DNA of 64,000 nucleotides from Owenia fusiformis (taxonomy: Eukaryota; Annelida; Polychaeta; Sabellida; Oweniidae): the NCBI GenBank assembly GCA_903813345.2, contig CAIIXF020000012.1:9752432-9816431 (forward strand). The letters are read 5' to 3'. The translations under genes and the position numbers were made by a program. This document shows positions 35,775-47,200 of this stretch, piece after piece. Position 1 is the first letter of the stretch. Every line of letters starts with the position of its first letter. A model generated the notes under the pieces. The model was not told the origin of the DNA and did not search any database. It worked only from the letters and a program-made list of their open reading frames with translations.

Positions 35775-36209
35775 TACACGTGAATTGCCCAATACTTATT
35801 TTGGCTGAGGCATCATGCGTCATCTATATCTCAAACAAACTAAAAGGTCAAACACTGTATTTCTGATACGGGCAGGACAAAAAAGTGCATCTCAAAGCTC
35901 AGTTACGATCTGAAATTTATAAATGTTCCCATTCGAGGTCATATATTTTGTGGGAATGCAGAAGTTGGGGAAAACTTCATATTGAAAATATTCGCTAGTG
36001 AATCGAGGATTCTTTGTAACGAAATGTGCAATTACATAAAAACAGCTGATCAGTGTCTCCACCGTGAACTCCCGTGGTATTAGTAGTTTGCAATCACAAA
36101 ATACGACTGCGGTTGACAAATCAGAAGCCTCACATCTTCCTCAAAATGTTTTTACTTTATCTACTACCCCTACAACGGGAGTTTCTCTGTTCTTCGTAAC
36201 ATTCAAACT

Positions 36210-36835
36210 GTAATGACTAGACAACAGCAACGCCAATGCATTGCAAATCCCATCGAACAGCCATGGCTGGCATATTAACAAACAAAGTATATAGCAAAAA
36301 ATGGCGGCTATTTTCAAAATAGCCACCTTCTACCAAAAGTGTCATTAGACAGTGTGCCATGCTTATACTATTCACATACCTAATATGAACAATATCGCTC
36401 CACTACTTTTCGAGTTATAGAAAATACGTTAAAATGGTTGCCATTTTAAAAAATGGCCGCCTTCTACCAAAAGTGTCATTAGACAGTGTGCCATGCTTAG
36501 TATTCACATACCAAATATGAACAAGTATTAATATGCTTCTTTAATATCTACATTTCTAGCTTTATTAATGTCCTTTATAATTTTTTTACATTTAAAACAT
36601 ATTGCTATTACAGTTTTACATATTGCACCAAAATTAACTTTTTTAAATGAGCGGCCATTTTGAAAATCGGTTTTCGAGCAGAAATTCTACCCCCATAGTA
36701 GGGTATATGTGTACAAAATATGAACAAAATATGAACAAAATTGGGCCAATGGTATTTGAGTTATTGCCCGGACGGACGGACGGACGGAGGCGTTCCCTAT
36801 ATTCCTCCGAACTTTGTTCGATGGGATAAAAATAT
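36210..36835. repeat. AATGGCGGC-type repeat insertion with GGAC microsatellite
   Basis: This block is absent at the corresponding place in the duplicated copy (about 42545), where the flanks run together. It contains two roughly 136-bp direct copies of accaaaagtgtcattagaca and adjoining sequence, and ends with (ggac)n at about 36768-36787. A related stretch with aatggcggccattttaaaa and tggtatttgagttat lies at about 63225-63360. Confidence 0.65.
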
Positions 36836-37089
36836 GTTTGTGCAAGGATTTGAACTGTAAAGAAAGACATGTTTCTGAAAAGATGCTCTTGGTAACATTT
36901 GAACTGTAAAGAAAAATAGGTTTCTGCAAAAATGCATTACGATGCGAAATGGTGAGTGATGATTATATTTATGCATGTTGGCGAAATGAAACGTTTCTCC
37001 GAAAATGTTTGTAAATGATGTTTGCTCAATAAAGATATGAATGACATACATCGAATTTGAATGTAATGATTGAAACCAAAGGTGTTTTG

Positions 37090-38170
37090 AAACTCTCATG
37101 TTCAGATATTATAGCTAAAGGCGCTTTAGTATAAAACGCTTTACAAAATCGCCATCCTGATTACACCAACATTTCTAAAGCGCCTTAGGAATTCTATTTT
37201 GGAATTGCACCTGTCATTTCTTAAACGCCTTTCGTGCACTTTTAACTATGTAGATATGGAGAATATCCAGCAGATGTGTACGTCTACAATAAATGCATTC
37301 TTTTAGCGTCTAAGAGAAACCTGATTGCCAGTGATGTGAACTTACTTTCAATTTTAAAAACTCGGCATTACACTACACTCTTAAAGTGCCTAACGATTTA
37401 AGGCGTTTTCCAGTGACTAGGGTCCTAGGAGTTTTGGAAAGCGCTTTTGTAAAACTGCAATCGTGATTACACCTATTTTCAAACCGATTAAAACCTTGGC
37501 GCCTTTCTAAAACGCATGGTTTAATTCCAGCAATTGAATCAGAAGTCATGTATAGAAATACGGATGTGTAACACAGTGTGTAAATGGTTGCAATGATATC
37601 CAAAACGAACGTATAGTTATTTACAGCCATTTCATTGTACACGTATACGTATACTTTGGTGCTCAGTAGATAACGCCTAAATTGTCATAGAAACGAATGC
37701 ATATAAGACGTCTTGGCCAAAACGTTTTAGCGTTAAAACGTTTTACAAATGTAATGTAAATCCAGATTTTCTCAAGAGCTCTCGGCTAAGAGCGCTTAGC
37801 TAACGTTTTAGGACCCTAGTCATAGTCATAGCCAAGACGTCTCAGCGTTAAAACGTTTTACAAGCGAGTGTAAATTCATCGGTTTTAGCTAAGAGCTCTT
37901 AGCCCGGTTTTATGCGTTGCGCTGAACGAAAAATTGATGACACCGATGCATTCTTTAGCACAAAGCATAGAAGCGAGAAAGGAATAGCTCTGTTGAATGA
38001 ACCGTCCTTCAACCAGTGCTGAAATGTTTTTTCATTTAACATGTATGCCTACATATCTCTAAGACGTTTTAGAAAAACAGTTGTAAACTCAATCATATTT
38101 CGTTAGACGTCTTGTTAACACAACATAAATTTTCTAAAACGTTTTCGCTAAGACGTCTTGAAATGTTGCG
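37090..38170. repeat. Cluster of short palindromic repeats (AACGTTTT, AGACGTCT, GAGCTC)
   Basis: Repeated gcgttaaaacgttttacaa, aagacgtctt and aagagctcttagc blocks, plus paired taggaccctag-type inverted ends at about 37420 and 37826. It looks like remnants of several related terminal repeats. The stretch 38171-39056 shows no gene; cttnagtgcactgcatgt occurs twice (about 38643 and 38746). Confidence 0.6.
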
Positions 38171-39478
38171 TGGAGTGTCAATAGGGCTACTAACTAGTTA
38201 TGAACGAGTAATTTTGTCGACGTGTGGGGAAATACTGTTTCTGAAAGTTAACGAAAAAAGATGTTCTACGTGTTCGGACTGGTGCCTCAGAAATTTGATG
38301 CGTTCTTTTAAAGAATTGTTCCGAGGAACATACTGTCGTATCTTGTTTGTTCAGTTAGCAGACAGTCCTACCCTTGACCGAATTACGTCATTTGCAGTCG
38401 CTATTCCATTCAAATAAGTTTAAGTTTAGGAATAAACTATGAGTATTGGGTAATTGTCAAGGAGGCTATACTGAGGCTATTTAAGGCCCAATACGAATGG
38501 GTTATCTAGTTTAAACCACACACAGGTCACGGACTCTTGTGAAAGGTAAATGGTCCATGATCCAATTCTAGGAGAACGGATTTCCTTTGAATTGACTATG
38601 AGGTAAGTGTATTGAGATATAATTGCGTGTAATTAGTTCAGCTTCAGTGCACTGCATGTAAAATGGTATGTACAGTTTAAAATTTGATTCCTTATGTGTT
38701 TACTATTCAACTATTGAATCAGTGAATAGGTTATAACTAGTTGAGCCTTAGTGCACTGCATGTGACAGTTTATTATCTTTTGTGCCACACTGTTTTGAGC
38801 GTAATTGTCAAGTGTATATTCTTAAAAGTAAAGTCTATGTGAATGTATTAGAAATGAGCATTTTTGTTATAATTTGCAATAAAAAATGTTATCCACAAAA
38901 CAGCTAAATGTTGCAAACGAAACGCCTCTGTCCCAAATGAATTTGTGATTCAATATTTTTTTCGTCAGTTAATTTAATTTTTAAAGCTAGAAAACAAAAT
39001 TCCAATGAGCATTCAACATGGCACATCAGGTATGGTTTCATCACTATTGCATCACTATTGCATCAGTATGTCTTATAGCATATCTAAAGCCTCGGTCACT
39101 TTAGTGCAGGGGGCCATTGAACGATCATCGACCAGTGTCAAAATATAGTTTGGATATTTCATCAAGACTAACACATATTTTTATTATCTACAAAGAAACC
39201 CCCTGGATGAACATTATTAATATTTCAGCTGATATTCCTCTTCAAACGTGGTGAATCTTGAAAATGTATAAGTGGGACTCCCTTTATAGAAGCTTTGAAC
39301 TGAATTTACACTTCTTAATGCTGAAATTGACGTTTATCCATACATTTTAAGAAAATAGGTATGTCAAAGAAGATGTTAAGCCAAATATTGACCTGATAGC
39401 TCAGAAAAAATCGAATTTTCTCTGTACAGTCCTTGTTGCCCCTTTAACATTAGACATTTCTTGTATTTTCCTTTTTAG

Positions 39479-42125
39479 GGCGCGAGCAAGCAGAATACAC
39501 TGGCAAACGGCTGGCACAATACCTTGGTCGAATGGGCATTGATGGTGCTGGATTCCGGTCAATTACACACAGTAGTATGATACGAGCAGAGGAGACAGCG
39601 CGTATAATATCGGCCAGTCTTCCAAACGTGCCTGTCTATATGGATGATATCTTGAAAGAAGGGGGCCCTGTTAAACCCGACCCAACAGTTTCTTTCTGGT
39701 CTTTACCGGATAGGGTGAGTTATATTGATAGGGCGCCACAAAGGAAAATGTATCTATAACGAAGATACCCGAAGATGCACCAATGAACCAATCAAATTCC
39801 TTAGAGCATGTTCGGACATGTTCGGCTAATATTTGAAAGTCCTCTTTGTATATTAGTTGATAACTATATAAGATGATAATGTCATCAGAAGCCCTATCCT
39901 ATCCTACTTTGTAAGTGGTCTGGTGGAGATTGAATATGGCAATGTGTTTTGTAATCAAACTCGTACTTGTAACGGAATGTTTAAAGATAAAATCTAAAAT
40001 CTCACGCAATAAATTACGATCTGAAATGGCTAAGGGTATGAGCCTATGAGGCTAGCTCAGTTAACGCCAGTGGCGTTAATATCTATTTAATTTTTTTAAC
40101 TTTTTATTCAGTTAGAATAGATGTCACTTATTTGCCAGATCCATGCCAAATAATGTTTTGAGAAATGATATCACGGAAATGCCATTGCGCATGTCAAGAT
40201 TTTCAATAATGCTTCCATGACAAGAAAAATGCTAATTTCAGCAATTTTGGGAGGATGGACCAAGGATGGAAGCGGCCTACAGAAGGTATTTTCACAGGTC
40301 AGACCCAGGGATGAATAACACAGCGGAAATTATTGTTGCCCATGGTAATATGAACAGATATTGCATTTTAAGGTAAGAAATATTCTCATAAGGATAACGA
40401 TTTTTGGAACACACCGGAGATGTCCCAAGATACTTCAACCCTAATTCGAACCCTTACCCTAAACCATAACCCCTTATCCTTACCCTGACCTTTAACCCTA
40501 GACCCTAACCCGGATGAGCAATCGGAATATCGCTCGGCCATCTACGTTTCTCCCGTTCTGATAAATCATCATTATCCAATGCTTTTTTATCCTAATTTTT
40601 TTTGAAAAATAAATGATAATCTGATCCGTCACTGAAGATTTGAGATGAAAAAAAACTAAGTTCACTAGAATTGAAAAGGTGGCGTTCACGTTCAAAGGAT
40701 GAGTCTGGGAATGAGTCTGGGTATCGACTTAGAAAATATTGAAAATTGTAATGTCTGAAAAACCAACTCAATCACACATATTATTAAACTTCAATATCTT
40801 ATCCTTCTTCTGAGAGTACAAAAATATCAATTTGTATCACAATTAATGAAGTATATTGGCATCAAAGACAGAGCATAGCACTTTGTCAGAATTGAAAAAA
40901 AATCAATGGCAAATATTAAATTAATTATTTATACAAAAGGTTTGAAACATATCCTCCAAAACATTGCTTACTTTCTTTGTATAGACATTGAATGGCATTT
41001 CTGGATAAGTGAATTGGTGTTTATCTGGGTAATCAAGGGATTATAGTCACTCAAAGTTACTGAGCATCCAGTTTTGAGACTTCAATTGTGTTGGTGAAGT
41101 TACACATATTTCAGTCAAATTCATGCTGAGCACAACATTCCGGTTTCAATTTTATAATCTCTATACATGACCCTGGTGATGAAGAGTCAGAATCAGTCAA
41201 AAAACCTAAACCGGAAAACTGTGCTCATTGTGAAAACTAAAAGTGAAGCAACTTTTTTTCTGATATTTCTTACATCAAATGGCAGCCATCTTGTTTTTCC
41301 CCCTTCAAATTAAACTGGCGGGAAATTCAAAAATTTGAAAAAAATTTTAATCCTTAAATATATTTCAAAAATATGATTTTCTTTTAAATTCTTCATGGGT
41401 CTTAAGTTATTTCTTCTTTGCAAGTCATACATGTTGCCATTGAGGTTTTTATTCTATGATAATGACTATTTTTTTTTGTTAAGATACTTATTCCGACTCT
41501 CAGCAGGGGGTTAATTTTGCATCAAAACTTGTGAAAAAGTAAATATACTTATCAAATATAACTAGGACAGTAATAAAAAACATATTTAACATACATTTGA
41601 CTGAGGGACCAAAAGGGCATATACCCAGACACATCCTTTATGTCAGATAGCCTAATAAATCGAAGTACATGTGTTGCATTTTTATGAAAATAGACATCTC
41701 GTGGAATGAGAGAAAATTAGATTGGAACAGTTTTTTCGAAGCCACCTACTTCAATAAGACACGAGTTTCTTTTACATTTGAATCGACGAAGGGGCAGTGA
41801 ATGATACCCGCGGGGTAAGCCAGGCATGATGCAGGCAAGGCTATACACTGCAAAAATATATATTTTTTAGTCTAAAATTTGCCTCGCCTATTGATTTTTT
41901 GCCTCATCTTATTTTTGATTTTGCCTACACCCCTGGCTACACTTAGCAAAAAAGTAAATGCCTCTTTCTTCTTGCAGGTCATTACAACTCAGGACAAATG
42001 CTTGGTTCAACTTATATTTACCCCATGCTAGTATTACCCAAGTTGTTATCAACCCGGACAGTAGGGTCAGCGTTGGACCAATAGGTGACGCTGGGCACAT
42101 TCCACTCGAAAAACAAACTGGATAA
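39479..42125 (+). CDS. Partial PGAM5 duplicate: exons 2-4 intact, exon 1 missing
   Basis: Exons 39479-39714, 40242-40372 and 41978-42125 have the same lengths (236, 131, 148), phases and splice signals as the upstream gene, and no stop or frameshift. They encode near-identical protein with a few changes, for example Val to Ile in GRMxIDG/GRMGVDG and Gln to Ser plus Ile to Met in exon 3. No exon encoding the RHG motif, anchor or WDxNWD region lies between 35774 and 39478. It could be an unexpressed fragment, or an alternative 3' exon set spliced to exon 1, since the phase at exon 1 is compatible. Intron 3 carries the probable Spy insertion. Confidence 0.85.
40697..41636. mobile_element. Probable non-autonomous Spy-type DNA transposon, no TSD
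   Basis: A 940-bp insertion in intron 3 of copy B. Its ends are inverted: GGATGAGTCTGGG...(a second copy continues to GTAT) and the complement GGATGTGTCTGGGTAT. The empty site in copy A reads TTCAAATTTATG (AAA at 35279-35281, TTT at 35282-35284). The filled site reads TTCAAA, element, TTTATG. No base is duplicated or lost. Precise insertion between AAA and TTT without duplication is the described hallmark of Spy elements. No transposase ORF is present. Confidence 0.85.
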
Positions 42126-42539
42126 TACACGTGAATTGCTCACTATTTCTTTTGGCTGAGGCATCATGCGTCATCTATATATCTCAAACAAACTAAAAAG
42201 GTCAAAAACTGTATTCCTGATACAAGCAGGACAAAAAAACATCTAAAAGCTGAGTTGCGATCTGCAATTTCTTAAGTGTTCCCATTCGAGTTCATATATT
42301 GTGTGGGAATACAAAAGTTTGGGGAAAACTTCAGATTAAAAATGTTCGCTAGTGTTTCGAATGCCACAAATGTACAATTTCATAAAAACAGCAGACCAGT
42401 GTCTCTCCAGTGAACTCCCGTGGTACTAGTTTATAATCACAAAATACGAACGCGGTTGACAAATCAGAAGCCTCGATCTGCCTCAAAATATTTTAACTTA
42501 ATCTACTTGACCTACCGCGGGAGTTTCTCTGTTTTTCGT

Positions 42540-43745
42540 AACATTTGGACTGTAAAGAAAAACAGGTTTCTGCAAGGATGGTCTGGGTAATATTTGAACT
42601 GTAAAGAAAAACATGTTTTTGCAAGGATGGTCTTGGTAATATTTGAACTGTAAGGAAAAATAGGTTTCTGCAAAGGCGTTCTTTGTAACATTTGAACTGT
42701 AAAGAAAAACATGTTTTTGCAAGGATGATCTTGGTAATATTTGAACTGTAAGGAAAAATAGGTTTCTGCAAAGGCGTTCTTTGTAACATTTGAACTGTAA
42801 AGAAAAACATGTTTTTGCAAGGATGATCTTGGTAATATTTGAACTGTAAGGAAAAATAGGTTTCTGCAAAGGCGTTCTTTGTAACATTTGAACTGTAAAG
42901 AAAAACATGTTTTTGCAAGGATGATCTTGGTAATATTTGAACTGTAAGGAAAAATAGGTTTCTGCAAAGGCGTTCTTTGTAACATTTGGACTGTAAAGAA
43001 AAACATGTTTTTGCAAGGATGATCTTGGTAATATTTGAACTGTAAGGAAAAATAGGTTTCTGCAAAGGCGTTCTTTGTAACATTTGAACTGTAAAGAAAA
43101 ACATGTTTTTGCAAGGATGATCTTGGTAATATTTGAACTGTAAGGAAAAATAGGTTTCTGCAAAGGCGTTCTTTGTAACATTTGAACTGTAAAGAAAAAC
43201 ATGTTTTTGCAAGGATGATCTTGGTAATATTTGAACTGTAAGGAAAAATAGGTTTCTGCAAAGGCGTTCTTTGTGACATTTGGACTGTAAAGAAAAACAT
43301 GTTTTTGCAAGGATGATCTTGGTAATATTTGAACTGTAAGGAAAAATAGGTTTCTGCAAAGGCGTTCTTTGTAACATTTGGACTGTAAAGAAAAACATGT
43401 TTTTGCAAGGATGATCTTGGTAATATTTGAACTGTAAGGAAAAATAGGTTTCTGCAAAGGCGTTCTTTGTAACATTTGAACTGTAAAGAAAAACATGTTT
43501 TTGCAAGGATGATCTTGGTAATATTTGAACTGTAAGGAAAAATAGGTTTCTGCAAAGGCGTTCTTTGTGACATTTGAACTGTAAAGAAAAACATGTTTTT
43601 GCAAGGATGATCTTGGTAATATTTGAACTGTAAGGAAAAATAGGTTTCTGCAAAGATGTTCTTGATAACATTTGGACTGTACGGGTTTCTGCAAAGATGT
43701 TCTTAGTAATATTTGAACTGTCAAGAAAATTAGGTTTCTGCAAAG
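42540..43745 (-). repeat. 49-bp/98-bp minisatellite, about 11 dimers
   Basis: Alternating 49-bp variants, gtaacatttgaactgtaaag... and gtaatatttgaactgtaagg..., form a 98-bp higher-order unit repeated almost identically. The matching place in copy A (about 36850-36935) has only about two units. Because 49 is not a multiple of three and the unit lacks stops on the minus strand, three long overlapping frames of 360-428 codons are open. These are artefacts, not genes. Confidence 0.95.
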
Positions 43746-43859
43746 ATGCATTACGATGTGACCTGGTGAATGAAAAATATGCAAAATGGCGATTTTAACA
43801 TTTCACCAAATATATCTGATGATACATGTATAAATGATGTTTGCTCAATAAAGATAAAA

Positions 43860-45117
43860 ATGAAACACGTGAAATATGAAATATGTATAAATGCTTACAT
43901 ATTCATCAAAATGTCAACCTCGATTAATACCGAAGTAAGGTATTTTGAAGCCCTCACTCTAAAATAAAACATCACATATAAAAGCGAATACTTTGAATGT
44001 GTTCGGATAAAAATATGGATGTATAATTGGCTGCAATAATATCGAAAGTCAACGTATACAGTGTAGTTACAGTCATTAAATTAACATTGTAGTGTACAAG
44101 CTTCGGATTGAACTTTGAAGGTATTTTGCAGAAATAGCCTTAGTTGGAACATTTTCATTGAAACAGAATTTATAGATACTGCTAGATAGGTAATGAGTCT
44201 GTATTCAAAACAATCTTAAATGGTTACATTAAATAAGTTCATAGTCTGGTAATATTAAATCCATTTATAAGCGTTAATTGTCACAGACTTTATGACAATT
44301 TTTTTGTTTTAGACGTTTCGAATGAAAACTGCATCAATGATTACTAAATTTAAATTGAAAACAGTTGCAATGAATACAGGTAAATCTACTATTACGTCAT
44401 TAAACCTTAACAAGGTCAAAAAATATTTAATTGTCATGGCAATATATCTTCATCCCACAAGCGATCTAAATTGAAGTTGCCCTTTTATTCCATGATGGTG
44501 AAATTCCCTGCAATCTGATTGGTCCATGTGACTTAAATATATCCTGTATTTATACGCACTTTCCACTTAGCATTGAATACAGAGTGAAAATGACGTCAGC
44601 GTTGGGATACGGTCCAGTATCCCAACGCCCCAGATTTCCATCCAGGATATGACTATTACTGAAAAAATCAATGGCGATCTGTTTACACCAACGCATGCTA
44701 ATATTTGCATTTTGCTAGAAATATCTGATTTGAATATCAGGAAATGATACGGTGATCACCACAATTTATTATTTTAGGATAAAAAACACTCATCTGTAAT
44801 TATAAAAAATCAGTATGAAGCATGCACATTGTTTTCATGAACTAGTAAAAATCCAATATGGCAGACGAAAGTCGAAAAAAGGTCGAAAAAACGTTTCGTT
44901 GCACTGTTCCAGCTGATGAAATTGAAGAAAAATGTTGAAGAAAATCAAACGTATCGTATAATACAATAAAAGCAAAACAACAAGGCCGAAAAGATTTTGA
45001 AGGAATATCGATGTAAAATATTTTTGAGGTGAGAAGGTTGATCTGTTTCTCCGGGCCAAGACAAGGAAATGGACTTGATTTAGGGGAGTTTTATCTGAGT
45101 AATCATGGAATAAAAAC
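43860..45117. other. Intergenic; one strong hairpin
   Basis: No gene is recognised. The hairpin 44599-44628 has 12-bp perfect arms (gcgttgggatac and gtatcccaacgc) and lies beside tgacgtca. Confidence 0.6.
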
Positions 45118-45252
45118 GTTATTCAATGATTTCTCGTGAAATACAGAAAATATTCTTCCCTTGAACGTCTGTATTTCACTCTGCTAGCGCATCGTGAAAT
45201 ACGAACTTCTCAGGAAGAATATTTTCTGTATTTCACTCGAATCATTGAATAA
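45118..45252. mobile_element. Short foldback abutting the Penelope remnant
   Basis: Ends gttattcaatgatt and aatcattgaataac. The arms share gtgaaatacagaaaatattctt. It interrupts the frame of the neighbouring GIY-YIG fragment at its 3' end. Confidence 0.85.
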
Positions 45253-45254
45253 CT

Positions 45255-45690
45255 TATAGTATCTATTGAAGTTTTTTGTTTTCTAATGTGAATGGCTTCT
45301 CTTATCAACCTATTGTTTATGTTTCTTTCTGTGCTAACTATTTTATAATTGTTCCAATCAATTTCGTGGTTTTCTTGGAGAATGTGATCTATAATCGCTG
45401 ATTTATTAAAGCTGTTAAAAGAATCTTTTTTATTGCGTCTATTGTAGTGACTCTTTTTCTTATCTGCTTCTGTTTTGTATTCCTTGATGCGAGTGCCAAG
45501 AGGTCTACTTGTTTCTCCTATGTAACTTTTATTACAATTGTTGCATGGAACTTAATATACCACGTTCGTTTCAGGGTATGGTTACTACCTTTGTCATTTT
45601 TGTCTTGTCCTTATTTGAATCTGCTTTACGTTCAAAACGTTCCTGTGTCTTTTTAATAGTCCATGTTTAATGAATTTTTGCTCCCAGAGG
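45255..45690 (-). pseudogene. Penelope-like retroelement GIY-YIG endonuclease fragment
   Basis: On the minus strand, codons from about 45560 down to 45260 read PCNNCNKSYIGETSRPLGTR, then SAIIDHILQENHEIDWNN and NNRLIREAIHIRKQ. This is the arrangement of the C-terminal GIY-YIG nuclease of Penelope-like elements, with its CxxC and IxxH-type residues. A TAA replaces the residue before VPCNNC. Upstream, a second block (KTQERFERKADSN...VVTIP) is joined by a deletion that removes the usual linker. The reverse transcriptase is absent, so this is a dead 5'-truncated copy. Confidence 0.85.
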
Positions 45691-46063
45691 CTACTTGTCA
45701 AAATTTAGGAAAGTGATTTGACACGTTCTCTCCTCTAAGGGTACTTTTAAAAGATACAATCTGAATCTTAAATTCTTAACGTAGTTCACAGTTAAAACTG
45801 CTCCGTCACAGCTGACAAAAAATGTAAACATTATTTTTCATAAAAAAATATTAAAAATACCCAAGATCATCAAGATCTCATTAACACCCTCAGAGTTATG
45901 CTGAAAACATTATGTAAAATATTATCGTGTCATTATATTGTACCATTAAAAAGAAATAAAAGAAATTGTACATTTTGGAGTATGATACTCCACCCTGGAC
46001 GAAGTGATAAGGTCAAAACAAGTGGCTCTGATTTAGGAAAAAACGATCTTCCTAAAAATAAAC

Positions 46064-47018
46064 ATGGCAGAGCAGGGGTGAGTTTATTTCTTTAAATTAT
46101 ACCCTTTCTTGGCCACCTGACATGTTCAAACTCGGTACATTGATCCAAGACATATCCACCTCTCTATATATAATATTGTAACGATTAATACTAAGAAACG
46201 AAATGAATACGAATTGAAATAATATATTTTTGTAAATAACCGCAATATTTTTTTTGATTATTTTCGAAAAAATGGTAGATACTCTGTTTCAAATGCATTG
46301 ATATTTGACGATATGATAGTTTATGAACCAGGGAATGTCATATCACCATTACTTTTCTAATACAAGAAGTAATTTACGTCCCTGAGACGAGATTAGATTT
46401 ATTTTCTGGAAAAACGCGGCTCTGATTCCCACAGAATATATGGAAAATACGTGGAATGGATGTCTAATTAATCACTTGTTTACTTTCAGGTGTGTAAGCT
46501 TCCAATGCTACCATTGTGACGGGAAAACAAAACAATTTAATGCAATAATACAACACTTGATTTTAAAACATCCTGAAAATGAAATGAAAATCAGAAAAAT
46601 TATTAATGTGAATGGAACGATTAAATTGATAACAAAAAATTTCTCAGATGTGATTCCCAGTGAGATCGAAGCCAGTGGCAAAAAAATAGTGATTCAGGAT
46701 CAAGACTCCATGACAATATCAATAGCCCAGTACTTGGACAGTGATGTTCCCCATGTATCTAAATGCTCAAAATTAGATATTGACAGTAACAATGAAATGA
46801 AATGTCGTACAACAATGGATAATAACATTGAAAAAGAAAATGAAATTGAAAATAAAATTGAAAATGAAACCACCAATGAAATCACCAATGAAATGAATGA
46901 TATAATACACGGAGTAGCTCCAGGACCGACAATTGTCGGTACTGGAGGCTGTCCAGGGGTATTTGCTAGGGTACCGACAATTGTCGGCACTCTATCGTCA
47001 CCTAGTAGTGCCAGATAG
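46064..47018 (+). CDS. Two-exon unknown protein with zinc-finger-like N-terminus (left arm)
   Basis: Exon 1, 46064-46077, has its ATG in a good context and donor GTGAGT. Exon 2 runs 46490-47018 after a tttactttcag acceptor. Joined, it starts MAEQGCVSFQCYHCDGK and totals about 180 aa. C-x2-C followed by H-x4-H (QCYHC, then QHLILKH) resembles a C2H2 finger. A basic stretch, then an Asn/Glu-rich low-complexity stretch (EIENKIENETTNEI) follow. The last part (PTIVGTGG, VPTIVGT) is translated from the CCGACAATTGTCGG palindromes, so the native C-terminus may be lost or lie in further exons. It is probably a transposon-encoded protein; the family is not recognised. Confidence 0.5.
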
Positions 47019-47037
47019 AGAACCGACAATTGTCGGT
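46925..47037. repeat. Iterated perfect palindrome ACCGACAATTGTCGGT
   Basis: Copies at 46925-46940, 46973-46988 (last base differs) and 47022-47037; half-sites at about 47071 and 49627; an expanded copy at 49677-49687. A perfect 30-bp palindrome at 51009-51038 consists of CTAGAGTACCGACAA and its complement. All are mirrored in the right arm. They often sit within CTAGAG...CTCTAG, as if two terminal repeats had been joined head to head. Confidence 0.85.
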
Positions 47038-47124
47038 ACGCAAGTGGCTACTACGTGTTTTTGCTAGAGAGCCGACAATTTCATAAATAAATCGACTACT
47101 TTTACTTTTAGAAATAACCTCATC

Positions 47125-47200
47125 ACTGGTAGCCTCGTGGTTAGCGAGCTCGAACACACTTGGTCCCGAGTTCGAATCCCGGCAGGACCTGCTTTTTTTC
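47125..47200 (+). repeat. tRNA-like SINE head (A and B boxes, T-run)
   Basis: tagcctcgtggttagcga resembles an A box and gttcgaatccc a B box, about 35 bp apart. Acceptor-like ggcaggacctgc and a T7 run follow. D and T arms are only partly foldable and the anticodon arm is degenerate, so it is more likely a tRNA-derived SINE head than a functional tRNA gene. The inverted copy is at about 57533-57610. Confidence 0.6.

Larger units (their letters stand above)
39057..44100 (+). repeat. Segmental tandem duplication (copy B of about 33670-37640)
   Basis: Homology begins at attgcatcagtatgtctta (33670 and 39057) and runs collinearly through PGAM5 exons 2-4 into sequence downstream of the gene. It fades near cgtatag..tacag at about 37640 and 44100. 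Copy B has gained a 940-bp insertion and an expanded minisatellite. Copy A has gained the 36210-36835 repeat. Confidence 0.92.

Noticed and set aside
35558-35779. Minus-strand ORF ending near PGAM5 (and its twin at 41909-42130)
   Set aside because: It is the antisense of PGAM5 exon 4, which has a proper acceptor, phase and conserved C-terminus on the plus strand.
42493-43784. Three overlapping minus-strand ORFs of 360-428 codons
   Set aside because: They are three frames of the same stop-free 49-bp minisatellite, so none is a gene.
47125-47200. Functional tRNA gene
   Set aside because: B box and T-run are good, but the acceptor and anticodon arms do not fold properly; a SINE head is more likely.
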